DNA of 64,000 bases from Actinomycetes bacterium (GCA_021791145.1 JAJYXE010000003.1:1-64000); one strand, 5' to 3'; shown: positions 1-9,385, numbered from the stretch's first letter. Translations and numbers: made by a program. Notes: generated from the letters alone by a model not told the origin.

Positions 1-3000
1 TCCCCTTGGTGGCCGATGTGCCCTTGCCTGTCCCGACCGAATGGGTGTTGGCCGAGCTCTCCACGGCCACGGAGCCCTTGGCCGAGGTCACGGTGACCCC
101 TGTGAGCGAGGCGTGCGATGTCGTTGTCACGATCAAGACAACGACGCCGCCGGCCGCCGACAGCGACGCGCCTGTGGTGCTGCTGTCACCTGCCGTAGGC
201 GTCTTGGAAGCGCTCTGCGTGTGCCCCGTGTTGGTCTGGTCGGCGGTGTTGCCGGCATTCCGCTGGGCTGTGACCTGGCTGTTGACTGTGCCCTTTGTCG
301 ATGGGCCGCCTGTGGCGCTCGCGTAGGCCGTCCCGGTATTGAAGGAAGACCCCGACGCGTCGAAGAGGACGGAGCCCGAGGCTTCGATATTCCGGGCCGT
401 GGAGGCTCGGACGTGGTCGGTCACGATGGCGATCGGGAGGGAGATGGCGACTCCCACGTTCCCACCCTCGACGTCGCCCTTGGCGGTCGATGTCGTAGTC
501 GCCGCCTGTGTCGCCTTCACCGTGACCGACCCGCCGTTGGCGCTGACGTCGAGCCCTGTCCCGGTTCCCAAGACGGCATCGGTGGTCACGTTGGTGATGA
601 CCAACGCGACGGTGGGCGCGAGTGTGAGCTCGCCGGCGACACCGACACCACCGTCAGCCTTGGTGGTTGCGGCGTTGGCGTCGGTGGCGGTCACTGTCAC
701 GTTCTTGCCGCCGGTGAGCGTGGTGCCGTTCTCCAGGCCCGCGAGCGTTGTCTCGTTGTCGAGGTTCATTGCAAAGGATGCACCCAGGCCGAGCTTCGGA
801 GCCGGTGTTGTCGGGGTTGGGAGGATCTCGATCATCTGGTCGGTCCCCGTCGCCTTCGACGGTGTGAGCTTGATCGGTGTTGTCTTGGCTGTGCACTTGG
901 CAACTTGAATGGCAGTCGCGCTCAGGACGATGGCGCAGTACTTCGGCGTTGTCTTGAGGTTGCTGTCGGTGAGGCCGCCGATCGGTTTGCCGCCACCGGT
1001 GTGGTATTCGATCGCTGTCCCGCTCTTCAGCGGGGCTCCTGTGCCCTTGACCAGCGCCTGGGAGAGGTAGATGGCGTTCTTGTAGGGGTGCAGCGTCGTC
1101 GTGGTAGTCCCGGTGACGTCGGTCGCCGGGTCGAAGGTGTTGCGGGCCTGGTCGGCGTGCGCGGTGGCGGCCACCGATGAGCCGGCGGCGAGCGACACTG
1201 TGCCTGCTCCCGCCGTCGCACTCGACGCTGCGGAGCCTGTGCTCAGCAGTCGGGCGCTCGTTGTGACGGCGAAGATGTTGATCGCCACGGATCCCGACAC
1301 GTTGGCGACGCTGCCCCCCCCTGCCCCGGACGTCGACTCCGCGCCGAACGTGTAGGTCTTGTTCCCTGTGACTGTCCTCGTCGTCGCCCCGAGCGAAAGC
1401 CCGTCCGCCACCACGGACGAGCCGGGTGTGAGATCCGCCGTGTTGTGGACCTTGGCGAGGTTCACGCCCACGCCCACGCCGACGGCCGCCGACCCGCCCT
1501 CCGTCGCCGCCTCACCGTCCCCGTCCGCCGATGCGTGGGTGTTGTTGGTCGAAGCCAACGTGACCGCGCCTGTCGATCTGATCGACGTTCCGGAGGGAAG
1601 TGATACGTCGCTCGTGCTTGTCACGAGGTTGAACGCGGCAGCGGCAGCCACGCTCACCCCTCCCGAGCCGGTGGAGGCAGACGGGGTGGTCGTGGTCGTC
1701 GGACCGTTGACGCCGTTGGTCGTCGCGTCCGACTTGGCCTGCGTGAGCTGGGCGTCGCCCTGTGTGTTGGGACTGCTCGTTGTTGTCTTGTCCGCCCCGT
1801 CCACACCGGCCCGGGCGACGCTGGTCGTGGACGACGAGCCGTTGGCGCTGAAGGCCGCCGCACCGTGGGCTGTCACGCTGCGGTGGGTCTGCGCGGTGAC
1901 GGTATGTGTCGCGACCGTGACGGCGACCGACGCGCCGATGGCGGCCGTGGCGCCCGTGGTGTTGCCCTTCGCGCTGGTTGTCACCGTGGACGACTGTGTG
2001 CCGGTAGCGGTGAGGGCCCCGGAGAGCACCAGCGGCGAGCTTCCCGAGGTGGCCGTCCCGAGGTCGGCATGGGTCCGGACGTTCGAGACGGAGACGGCGA
2101 CCACGGGCGTGATCGCCACGCCGCCCTCGGAGCCCGAAGCCGCCTCGGTGCCCATCGTGTCCTCGGTGGTCGCCTTCAGGGTCAGGTTCTTCGCCCCGGT
2201 CAGCGCGGCATCTGTCCCGATCGTCGCCTGGCCGGTGTCGTTCACCACGTTGACCGCCACCCCGAGCCCCACGCCCACCCCACTGACCTTCTTTGCAGGG
2301 AGGAGCGACTGCTCGTTCCCCGTGGTTGTCGTCGTTGTCAGGTACAGCGCCGTGGTTGTCGGTGTTGTGCTTGTCTTCTTTTTGGGGGCGGCGGCCAGCT
2401 TGAAGCTCGGATATGTTGTCGTGCCTGTCTTGACTGTCTTGACTGTGAAGGCGTAGTAGGTCCCGCCTGTGGCCAGACCGCCGATGTCGGTGCCCCCGCC
2501 GTTGGAGTAGACGAGGGCGGTCCCTGTCTTCAGTGTTGCCACCTTGTACGGCAGCGTGATCGTGTTGTGATCTGTTCCGACCGCGGTCTGCGGGTCGAAG
2601 ACCTTCTCCTTCGGGACGGCCTTGGTGTCCGACGTGGTGGTGTGGGTGCTCGACAGCGACACTGTCGCTCCGCTGACGGCGATGGACGCCGAGGGTGAGA
2701 TCGAGGCTGTCTGATCGACTGTCACCACGTTGAGGGCGAAGGACCCCTTGAAGGCAACCGACGGGTCATCGCCCAGTCCCGAGGTGGCGGATGCCCCGAT
2801 CGTGTCGGTGCTCGGCTGGGTGCTTCCGCCGGTGCTGACATCGACAGCGGCGGTTGTCAGAGCCTGTGTCCCCGCGAGGTAAGCCTTGGTGGTGTCCTTG
2901 GCGACGTTGACGGCGATGCCCACCCCGACCCCGGTCTTGGCCGACTTGTTCGTCGCCCCATCGCCGGTCGTCGCCACCGTGTTGGAGGTGTTGGCATGGA

Positions 3001-6000
3001 CGCCGACGCCGGAGGCCGTCGTCGTGAGCCCGAACCTGCCAGCCGTCGAAGTTCCGCTTGTCGGGGCAATAGCCGCGACGGTTGTGTCCTTGAGGTAGCT
3101 GAAGCCGAGGGCGCCCGCGACGGAGATCGGGCCTGTGCTGGTGTTGGCATTGCCGGTCGGAACTGTCGGCGCCTTCGGGTTGGTGGAGTGAGGGTTCGTC
3201 AGAGCGTCAGGCGACACTGTCGACTTCCCTGTGCTCAGGCTCGTATCCGACGTCGCCCCCCCGACGCTCGCCTGCGCTGTCGTCTTCAGGTTGTTGGTGG
3301 CTGTCGCCTTGACTGTGAGGCTCGCCGCCTTGTTCCCCGACGAGGTGGCGGTGATCTCGGACGTCGTGCTCTCCACGAGGACGCCGACCGCCACCCCGGC
3401 CCCGGCACCGGAGCCGCTGGCGTCGCCGATCGCGTTCATGGTCACGGCGTTGGTCGACGTGAGCGAGAACGTGCCCGTGACTTTGAAGGAGGTGGTGCCC
3501 GAGAGGGTGCTCGAGGCGTTGGAGGTCACGGCCACGGCCGAGGCGGCGGCGTCCTTCGCGGCCGATGCGAGCTTCCAGTACGTCCCTGTCGTTGCGGACT
3601 TGGGTGTGTGTCCCGTGTTTGTCGCAGCCTGGGAGGTGTAGATCGCTGTTGTCTTTGTGACGGTGTCTGTCTTGGCGTAGGTGGTCGATGCTGTCCAGGC
3701 ACCCTTGTATGTGGACCCGCTCGAGGTGGCGGTGGCTGTGACGTGCGACGAGCTGGAGACGGTCACGTTCCCCGTAGCCGTGATGGTCGAGTTGGCGACC
3801 AAGACGGTGGCTGTCGCTGTCACGACCACCACGTTCAGGTGTCCTGATGTCGTCGGTGCCGACTCGGCGCTGGCCGCCAGGGTGATTGTCCCGGCGGTAA
3901 GCGTCGCCTTTCTGAGCGTGATCGATGCCTTCGGCTTGGCTGGGGTGAAGACTGTGAGGGTCGAGCTGCCGTTGTCGCTCGCTCTCGCTGTGAAGTCGAT
4001 CGCGCCGGTGCCGGTGGTGATCGCGACGTTGAGGACGGTGATCTTTGCGACGTTGACGTCGAGGGTGGCGCCGGAGAGTGTGAGCGCCGTCGCGAAGTTG
4101 ATGGACTCGTTGTTCCCGTTGCCGTTGATCGTGACCTTGCTGAGGCCGGTCGTCGAGAACGTCACCGATTCGATTGTCCCCGCCTTCACGGTGACTGTCG
4201 ACTCGGCCTGGGAGACGCTGAGGCTGTCTGTCCCCGTGCCTGTGATGGTCACTGTCGGGGTCCTGCTGACGGTGATCGGGGCCATGCCGGCGTACCCGAT
4301 AGGGACGCCGTCGACGACGACGGTGCCCGAGTGGGGTCCGGTCGCCTCATCGGCGAAGCTCTGGCCGCCGTTGACGACGAGGGTCCCAGATCCGCCGCCG
4401 TCGACGTAGCCGGCCGACCCCCCGGGTTGCAGGACGAACGTTGCGGCGTACCCTGCCGCGCCGATGAGGTCCTGGAAGCCGCTGAACGCGACCCCGGCGA
4501 CCGTTCCGGAGTCGGCACCGGTGAGTGTCCAGGTCGAGCTCCCAGCAGGGCCGAAGAGGGTGTTGGTCCCGCCTCCGCCGTTCAAGGTGACGGGGACCGG
4601 GAAGGCGCCGCCTGTGATGCCCAACTGGTCGTTGCCGGGTCCCCCGTTCACCACCACTGCGGTGAGGCCACTCGCCGAGATCCCGTCCACCGCGCCGCTC
4701 GGAGCGACGAGCTCGATGGTCTTGGTTGTCGCGTTGTAGCCGAGATCACCGACGAGCACCTGGCCGGCCGGCACCTGATAGGTGGCGGTGGTCCCTGTCA
4801 CCGTCCAGTTGGATGCCGGCGTAGGTGTGCCCGAGACCGTGGGGGTGCTCGGTGTACCAGACGTCGTGGTCGTGCCCGACGTCGTCGTGGTGGTGGGTGT
4901 GCCCGACGTCGTGGTCGTGCCCGACGTCGTCGTAGAGGTGCTCGGTGTGCCCGACGTCGAGCCGGCCCCCGACGTCGTCGTGGTGGTGGGTGTGCCCGAC
5001 GTCGTGGTCGTGCCCGACGTCGTCGTAGAGGTGCTCGGTGTGCCCGACGTCGAGCCGGCCCCCAACGTCGTCGTGGTGGTGCTCGGGAAGGTTGCGGGGA
5101 CCTGCTCGACCACGCCCGGTGCCAATGTCGCCGCCATCAGCCCGCTGCCGGCGGGGCCGTCCGGCAGTCCCAGGACGTGACCGATCTCGTGGCGTACGAC
5201 CGTGAGGAGGTCCATGTGGAGTGTCGACGCCGGGGCTGTCGGGAAATCGACGCTCCAGCCCCACCCTGCCGCGTCCGGGCTGACGAGGATCGCGGTCCCG
5301 TTGGTGATCCCGAGCTCGAGGCCCGGCAGTGTCAAGGTGTCGATGGTGATCGCTGTGAGGCGGGCGGCGTCTGTCGCCGGGGCGATCGCGCTCCACTCGC
5401 TCAGCGCCTCACTGGTCGCTGCAGCGAGCTGGGCGGCGGTCACAGCATCGCTCGCAGGGACCGGATCGGAGGGTGCGTACGCGGCGACACAGAGCTCCGG
5501 GTTGTTCAAGGCTGTGCCCGACGTCGTGCCGGTGCCCGAGGTCCCCGTCGTGCCCGAGGTGCCCGAGGTCCCCGTCGTGCCTGAGGTGCCTGAGGTGCCT
5601 GAGGTCCCCGTCGTGCCTGACGACCCCGAGGTGCCCGAGGTCCCCGTCGTGCCCGAGGTGCCTGAGGTCCCCGTCGTGCCTGACGACCCCGAGGTGCCCG
5701 AGGTCCCCGTCGTGCCCGAGGTCCCCGTCGTGCCTGACGACCCCGAGGTGCCTGACGAACTGTGAGATCCCGACGTTGTGCCGAGGTTGACGCTCTGACT
5801 GGTTGTCGTGTTGCTCGTCGTCGTGGTGGTCGTGCCTGTGGCCGAGGTGGTCGTGGTCGTCGAGTTGTTGGTCACCGTCACCGGGCAGCTGACCGTCTTG
5901 GCTTCGATGACGACGTTGTGACCGAAGTTGCAATTGCTTGTCGTCGTCTTCGAGGAGCTCGAAGAGGGCCGCGAGCTTGACGAGCTCGAGGTCGAGCTCG

Positions 6001-6706
6001 ATGTGGTCGAGGTCGAGGTCGAGCCCCGTGTGGTCGAGGTCGAGGTCGAGCCCGGTGTGGTCGAGGTCGAGGTCGAGGGTGCCGTCCCCCCTGCGGGCGG
6101 TGGGGCGGCGGACGACGAAGCGGAGGACGAAGCGGACGACGACGCGGACGACGAAGTGGACGACGACGGGGCGGTCGCAGCCGCCGGCGCAGAGGACGCC
6201 GAGGTCTTGAGGAGATGCGTCGCGCTGCCGCCGTAGACGACGAGCGGCAGCGACGGTGTCCTGGTCGCCGACGTGCGCGCCGAGCTGGGCTGGGTGGACG
6301 CGCTCGTCGCGGTGACGGTTGCGGTCGTTGCCGAGCCGGGCGAGGTCGCCGTCGAGGTGCGCTGGAAGCCAACCGTCGAGGTCGTGGAGGTGGTGGTGGG
6401 GGACGAGGTGCCCGAGGACGCCGACGCGCCGGCGTTCGCGGACGCGGTGCTGGCGATCTTGACGGACGCAGATGCCGACGTGACAGGTGCAGAGGAGGGT
6501 GCAGACGAAGAAGAAGGGGAAGAAGGAGACGTCGCCGCCGGCTCGACCGGGGAACCCGACAGGTGGTGTGAGGACCTGGTCGCGCTCGAGAGAGCTCCGG
6601 CGCCGACCGTGCCGAGCCCGAAGGCGACGTTCATGAGCACGACCGCGAAGGTCATACGGCCCGTCCGTACGATCCACCTTCGCCTATGTGTCAGAACAGA
6701 GTCCAT
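1..6706 (-). CDS. Giant exported Ser/Thr/Ala-rich protein with metzincin-like metalloprotease motif (3' end outside window)
   Basis: One reading frame stays open from ATG at 6706 to the left edge, giving at least 2,235 residues with no stop seen. The N-terminus is basic (RRRW, residues 8-11) followed by a hydrophobic stretch at about 18-40, a probable signal or anchor. Then come: a Ser/Thr/Pro-rich region with Cys-containing VSCPV near 265; a Gly-Ser-Thr repeat at about 316-397; a putative peptidase domain at about 398-540 with RHEIGHVLGLPDG (His506, Glu507, His510, Gly513, Asp516) and a downstream Met-turn-like GLMAATLAPG; a Thr-rich repeat at about 539-620; a carbohydrate-binding (CBM5/12-like) segment at about 998-1049; and long Ala/Thr/Val repeats resembling beta-solenoid adhesins. 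Two copies of a GGG..IGGL motif lie near 1400 and 1900. The HExxHxxGxxD pattern is known from snapalysin-type metzincins. Role in attachment or surface proteolysis is inferred. ACA threonine codons are frequent. ATG 6655 is an alternative start. Confidence 0.85.
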   Translation of the reverse strand, partial: MDSVLTHRRRWIVRTGRMTFAVVLMNVAFGLGTVGAGALSSATRSSHHLSGSPVEPAATSPSSPSSSSAPSSAPVTSASASVKIASTASANAGASASSGTSSPTTTSTTSTVGFQRTSTATSPGSATTATVTATSASTQPSSARTSATRTPSLPLVVYGGSATHLLKTSASSAPAAATAPSSSTSSSASSSASSSASSSAAPPPAGGTAPSTSTSTTPGSTSTSTTRGSTSTSTTSSSTSSSSSSRPSSSSSKTTTSNCNFGHNVVIEAKTVSCPVTVTNNSTTTTTSATGTTTTTTSNTTTSQSVNLGTTSGSHSSSGTSGSSGTTGTSGTTGTSGTSGSSGTTGTSGTSGTTGTSGTSGSSGTTGTSGTSGTSGTTGTSGTSGTTGTSGTGTTSGTALNNPELCVAAYAPSDPVPASDAVTAAQLAAATSEALSEWSAIAPATDAARLTAITIDTLTLPGLELGITNGTAILVSPDAAGWGWSVDFPTAPASTLHMDLLTVVRHEIGHVLGLPDGPAGSGLMAATLAPGVVEQVPATFPSTTTTTLGAGSTSGTPSTSTTTSGTTTTSGTPTTTTTSGAGSTSGTPSTSTTTSGTTTTSGTPTTTTTSGTTTTSGTPSTPTVSGTPTPASNWTVTGTTATYQVPAGQVLVGDLGYNATTKTIELVAPSGAVDGISASGLTAVVVNGGPGNDQLGITGGAFPVPVTLNGGGGTNTLFGPAGSSTWTLTGADSGTVAGVAFSGFQDLIGAAGYAATFVLQPGGSAGYVDGGGSGTLVVNGGQSFADEATGPHSGTVVVDGVPIGYAGMAPITVSRTPTVTITGTGTDSLSVSQAESTVTVKAGTIESVTFSTTGLSKVTINGNGNNESINFATALTLSGATLDVNVAKITVLNVAITTGTGAIDFTARASDNGSSTLTVFTPAKPKASITLRKATLTAGTITLAASAESAPTTSGHLNVVVVTATATVLVANSTITATGNVTVSSSSHVTATATSSGSTYKGAWTASTTYAKTDTVTKTTAIYTSQAATNTGHTPKSATTGTYWKLASAAKDAAASAVAVTSNASSTLSGTTSFKVTGTFSLTSTNAVTMNAIGDASGSGAGAGVAVGVLVESTTSEITATSSGNKAASLTVKATATNNLKTTAQASVGGATSDTSLSTGKSTVSPDALTNPHSTNPKAPTVPTGNANTSTGPISVAGALGFSYLKDTTVAAIAPTSGTSTAGRFGLTTTASGVGVHANTSNTVATTGDGATNKSAKTGVGVGIAVNVAKDTTKAYLAGTQALTTAAVDVSTGGSTQPSTDTIGASATSGLGDDPSVAFKGSFALNVVTVDQTASISPSASIAVSGATVSLSSTHTTTSDTKAVPKEKVFDPQTAVGTDHNTITLPYKVATLKTGTALVYSNGGGTDIGGLATGGTYYAFTVKTVKTGTTTYPSFKLAAAPKKKTSTTPTTTALYLTTTTTTGNEQSLLPAKKVSGVGVGLGVAVNVVNDTGQATIGTDAALTGAKNLTLKATTEDTMGTEAASGSEGGVAITPVVAVSVSNVRTHADLGTATSGSSPLVLSGALTATGTQSSTVTTSAKGNTTGATAAIGASVAVTVATHTVTAQTHRSVTAHGAAAFSANGSSSTTSVARAGVDGADKTTTSSPNTQGDAQLTQAKSDATTNGVNGPTTTTTPSASTGSGGVSVAAAAAFNLVTSTSDVSLPSGTSIRSTGAVTLASTNNTHASADGDGEAATEGGSAAVGVGVGVNLAKVHNTADLTPGSSVVADGLSLGATTRTVTGNKTYTFGAESTSGAGGGSVANVSGSVAINIFAVTTSARLLSTGSAASSATAGAGTVSLAAGSSVAATAHADQARNTFDPATDVTGTTTTTLHPYKNAIYLSQALVKGTGAPLKSGTAIEYHTGGGKPIGGLTDSNLKTTPKYCAIVLSATAIQVAKCTAKTTPIKLTPSKATGTDQMIEILPTPTTPAPKLGLGASFAMNLDNETTLAGLENGTTLTGGKNVTVTATDANAATTKADGGVGVAGELTLAPTVALVITNVTTDAVLGTGTGLDVSANGGSVTVKATQAATTTSTAKGDVEGGNVGVAISLPIAIVTDHVRASTARNIEASGSVLFDASGSSFNTGTAYASATGGPSTKGTVNSQVTAQRNAGNTADQTNTGHTQSASKTPTAGDSSTTGASLSAAGGVVVLIVTTTSHASLTGVTVTSAKGSVAVESSANTHSVGTGKGTSATKG
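4847..5090 (-). repeat. In-frame Thr-rich minisatellite after the peptidase domain
   Basis: Units encoding SGTPSTSTTT and SGTTTTSGTPTTTTT, with a perfect long duplication (about 4,890-4,980 against about 4,980-5,070), follow the HExxH domain at residues about 539-620. It reads as a mucin-like extended linker. Copy number could vary without shifting frame. Confidence 0.85.
5516..5762 (-). repeat. In-frame Gly-Ser-Thr minisatellite (SGTTGTSGTSG units)
   Basis: About 250 bp of near-perfect 9- to 12-nt units inside the giant protein gene encode runs of TSG, SGT, SSG and TTG, residues about 316-397. All units are multiples of three, so changes in copy number would leave the frame intact. The tract separates the N-terminal low-complexity region from the metalloprotease-like domain. 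Confidence 0.85.
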
Positions 6707-7145
6707 GTCCCCGCCGGTAGCCCAGACGCCGAAGCAAGCGACGCCCCCGGGGGTTCCGATCCGATCTCTTGCCGAAGACCGCGATGCCTGCGATGGGTGG
6801 TCTACACGCGACGAAGGGCAAGTGCAACCGATGTCGCCGGAATTCTTCGGGAGAGCCGGAAGTTTTTTCCCTCTGTTTGGCCGCCGTTGACCGGCCGTTG
6901 AGCCGCGGACCGCTCCGATAACTCCCCGGATAGGGATCGCACCCGCCCAACAGCGCGCCGTCTCCCGCTGCGCGCACCCACAGCACGTGCGCCGACTTCC
7001 CAGCGCGCGCACCGGACACGGGGGGTGCCGACCGCGTGTGACGGGCCTCTGGGCAGACGCCGACCGCGCGGGCGAGCTGCAAGACTGCGGCCATGCCGCG
7101 CGCGCGACGACCGAGGCATGAGCCTCGCAGGGGAGGCCGCGATCG
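6707..7145. other. Intergenic region between the giant protein gene and the SDR gene
   Basis: This 439-bp divergent spacer holds the candidate minus-strand promoter at 6799-6827. An A/T-rich patch lies near 6840-6875 (a run of T flanked by CC). The short reading frames here do not resemble known proteins. No RNA gene was recognised. The plus-strand gene at 7146 must be driven from the right-hand half, but no clear hexamers were seen there. Confidence 0.6.
6799..6827 (-). promoter_or_regulatory. Possible sigma70-type promoter of the giant exported protein
   Basis: Read on the minus strand, TTGCAC (6827-6822) is followed by a 17-nt spacer and TAGACC (6804-6799), preceded by TG. It lies about 93 nt upstream of the ATG. 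The -35 match is good and the -10 weak. Confidence 0.35.
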
Positions 7146-7976
7146 ATGACCGACGTGCGCGGCCGCATCGCGCTGGTCACCGGCGGGGGGTCCGGCATCG
7201 GCCGGCTGCTCGCGCGAGAGCTTGCCCGCCGAGGCGCGGTGCCGGTCGTCTGGGACGTCGACGAGGCGGCCGTCGCCGACACCGTCGGAGAGCTCGACCG
7301 GCTGTCAGAGGGCCGGGCGCGAGGCTACGCCTGCGACGTGCGCGACCTCGACGCGGTAGGTGCCGCGGCCGAGCACGTGCGCCGAGAGGTGGGCGACCCG
7401 ATGATCCTCGTCAACAACGCCGGGGTCGTGAGCGGTGCGAGGTTCCTCGATCTTCGGGCGGATGACGTCAGGCGGACGTTCGACGTCAACGCGCTGGCGC
7501 TCTTCTGGGTGACCAAAGCGTTCCTCCCGGCGATGGTCGACGCCAACCGCGGACACGTGGTCACGGTGGCGTCGGCCGCCGGACTGGTCGGGGTCGCGCG
7601 CCAGACGGACTACTCGGCGTCGAAGCACGCGGCGGTCGGCTTCGACGAGTCGCTGCGCGTCGAGCTCCGCAGGATCGCACCGCGCGTGCAGACCACGGTG
7701 GTCTGCCCCTACTACGTGGACACCGGGATGTTCGAGGGGGTGCGCACGAGGGTGCCGCTCCTCCTGCCGATCCTCCGCCAACAAGACGTGGCGCGGCGCA
7801 TCGCGGACGCGATCGCCCGGGACCGGCGCATGCTCGTCCTGCCCCCGATCGTGCGGCTCCTCCCGGTGCTGCGCATCCTGCCCCCGGACGTCTTCGACGC
7901 GTTGATGGACCTCTTCGGCGTGAACGTGTCCATGGAGCACTTCGTGGGCCGCCGGGGGCCCTCCGCCCCAGCGTGA
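7146..7976 (+). CDS. Short-chain dehydrogenase/reductase (SDR family)
   Basis: This 276-residue protein has the classical SDR layout. A Rossmann motif TGGGSGIG (about 12-19) binds NAD(P). NNAG lies at about 90-93, and the catalytic YSASK has Tyr156 and Lys160. Overall length and the C-terminal segment (VRLLPVLRILPP) resemble the retinol/long-chain alcohol dehydrogenase-like SDRs (SDR16C type), which interconvert alcohols and aldehydes or ketones. The aldehyde dehydrogenase gene follows after 16 nt, so the pair probably oxidises an alcohol to an acid through the aldehyde. The substrate cannot be read from sequence. ATG 7146 is preceded by GGGGAGGCC, an acceptable ribosome site. Confidence 0.9.
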   Translation: MTDVRGRIALVTGGGSGIGRLLARELARRGAVPVVWDVDEAAVADTVGELDRLSEGRARGYACDVRDLDAVGAAAEHVRREVGDPMILVNNAGVVSGARFLDLRADDVRRTFDVNALALFWVTKAFLPAMVDANRGHVVTVASAAGLVGVARQTDYSASKHAAVGFDESLRVELRRIAPRVQTTVVCPYYVDTGMFEGVRTRVPLLLPILRQQDVARRIADAIARDRRMLVLPPIVRLLPVLRILPPDVFDALMDLFGVNVSMEHFVGRRGPSAPA

Positions 7977-7992
7977 GCCCTAAGGTGGGTTC

Positions 7993-9381
7993 ATGAGCAC
8001 GACGGTGCACGACGCGCCCTCGGTCGTCGCCGCCCTCCGCGCGACGTTCGACGCAGGGCTGACGAGACCCCTCAGCTGGAGGAGGCAGCAGCTTCTCGCC
8101 TTGAAGCGGATGCTCGCTGACGGCGAGGACGAGCTCCTCGCGGCCATGCGTGCAGACCTCGGAAAGCCGGCTGTCGAGGCGCGGCTCACGGACCTCTCCT
8201 TCGTGGACGCCGAGATCGACGTCATGCTCCGTCACCTCGAGAGCTGGGCGCGCCCCGAGCGCGCGGGGGTCCCGCTCGCGCAGCAGCCGGGCCGCGCGAC
8301 GATCATCCGCGAGCCCCTCGGCGTCGCGCTCGTGGTGGCCCCCTGGAACTACCCGGTGCAGCTCCTGTTGGTCCCCATGGCCGCGGCGCTCGCCGCCGGC
8401 AACTGCGTGGTGGGCAAGCCCTCGGAGATCGCAGCGGCGACGTCCGCGGCGATCGCGCGGCTGGTGCCACGCCACCTCGACGACCGGGCGGTCTCGATCA
8501 TAGAAGGCGGTCCCGACGAGACCCGGGCCTTGCTCGAGCAGCGCTTCGACACGATCTTCTACACGGGCAACGGCAGGGTTGGCCGGATCGTGATGGAGGC
8601 AGCAGCCAAGCACCTCACGCCGGTGACCCTCGAGCTCGGCGGCAAGAGCCCGGTGCTCGTCGGCGCCGACGCGGACCTCGACGTCGCCGCCCGGCGGATC
8701 GCGTGGGGGAAGTTCCTCAATGCGGGGCAGACCTGCGTCGCCCCCGACTACGTCCTCGTCGACGAGCGCGTGGAGCCCGCGCTCGTGGACGCCCTGCGCC
8801 GCACGATCGGCACCTTCTACGGGAGCGACCCGCAAAGGAGCGGCGACTACGCGCGCATCGTGAGCGACCGCCACTTCGAGCGGCTCACCGGCCTCCTCGC
8901 CGCGACCTCCGGCACGGTCGTGCTCGGCGGCGAGCACGACAAGACCGAGCGCTACCTCGCGCCGACGGTCGTGACCGGCGTCTCGGGGGACGACCCGCTC
9001 ATGGACGACGAGATCTTCGGTCCGATCCTCCCGGTCCTGCGCGTCGCCGGCATGGAGGAGGCGGTGAAGTTCGTGTCGTCTCGCCCCAAGCCCCTCGCGC
9101 TCTACGTCTTCTCCTCGTCCAATGACACCGTCGACCTGGTGGTCTCGAGGACGTCGTCGGGAAGCGTCGGCGTGAACCTGACCCTCCAGCAGGTCGCGGT
9201 CCCCCAGCTGCCGTTCGGCGGCGTCGGCCAGAGCGGGATGGGCGCGTACCACGGCCGGCAGGGCTTCGAGACCTTCAGCCACCGGCGTGCGGTCCTGGCG
9301 AAGCCGACCCGGGTCGATCCCCCGGTGCAGTACCCCCCCTACACGAAGCTGAAGGGCTGGCTCCTCAAGAAGATGCTCTGA
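7993..9381 (+). CDS. Aldehyde dehydrogenase, class 3-like
   Basis: The 462-residue length and the N-terminus (RRQQLLALKRMLADGEDELL) are typical of class 3 / coniferyl or fatty aldehyde dehydrogenases, which lack the long N-terminal arm of class 1/2 enzymes. Catalytic residues are visible: Glu214 in LELGGKSP and Cys248 in GQTCVAPDY. PWNYP (about 117-121) and EIFGPILPV belong to the same fold. It oxidises an aldehyde to a carboxylate with NAD(P). It lies 16 nt downstream of the SDR and probably shares its transcript. The C-terminal KGWLLKKML is short and hydrophobic, as in membrane-associated class 3 enzymes, but membrane binding is inference. Confidence 0.9.
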   Translation: MSTTVHDAPSVVAALRATFDAGLTRPLSWRRQQLLALKRMLADGEDELLAAMRADLGKPAVEARLTDLSFVDAEIDVMLRHLESWARPERAGVPLAQQPGRATIIREPLGVALVVAPWNYPVQLLLVPMAAALAAGNCVVGKPSEIAAATSAAIARLVPRHLDDRAVSIIEGGPDETRALLEQRFDTIFYTGNGRVGRIVMEAAAKHLTPVTLELGGKSPVLVGADADLDVAARRIAWGKFLNAGQTCVAPDYVLVDERVEPALVDALRRTIGTFYGSDPQRSGDYARIVSDRHFERLTGLLAATSGTVVLGGEHDKTERYLAPTVVTGVSGDDPLMDDEIFGPILPVLRVAGMEEAVKFVSSRPKPLALYVFSSSNDTVDLVVSRTSSGSVGVNLTLQQVAVPQLPFGGVGQSGMGAYHGRQGFETFSHRRAVLAKPTRVDPPVQYPPYTKLKGWLLKKML

Positions 9382-9385
9382 GCCG

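Noticed and set aside
5409..6677. A 422-residue minus-strand frame with HVGHDGDLGH repeats
   Set aside because: It is the shifted reading of the Gly-Ser-Thr repeat. The other frame has a signal peptide and the HExxH domain.
41..6890. Several plus-strand frames of 100-417 residues between 41 and 6,890
   Set aside because: They lie opposite the giant minus-strand gene; composition is the Arg/Gly/Val pattern of antisense to a Thr/Ala/Ser-rich gene and no family is recognisable.
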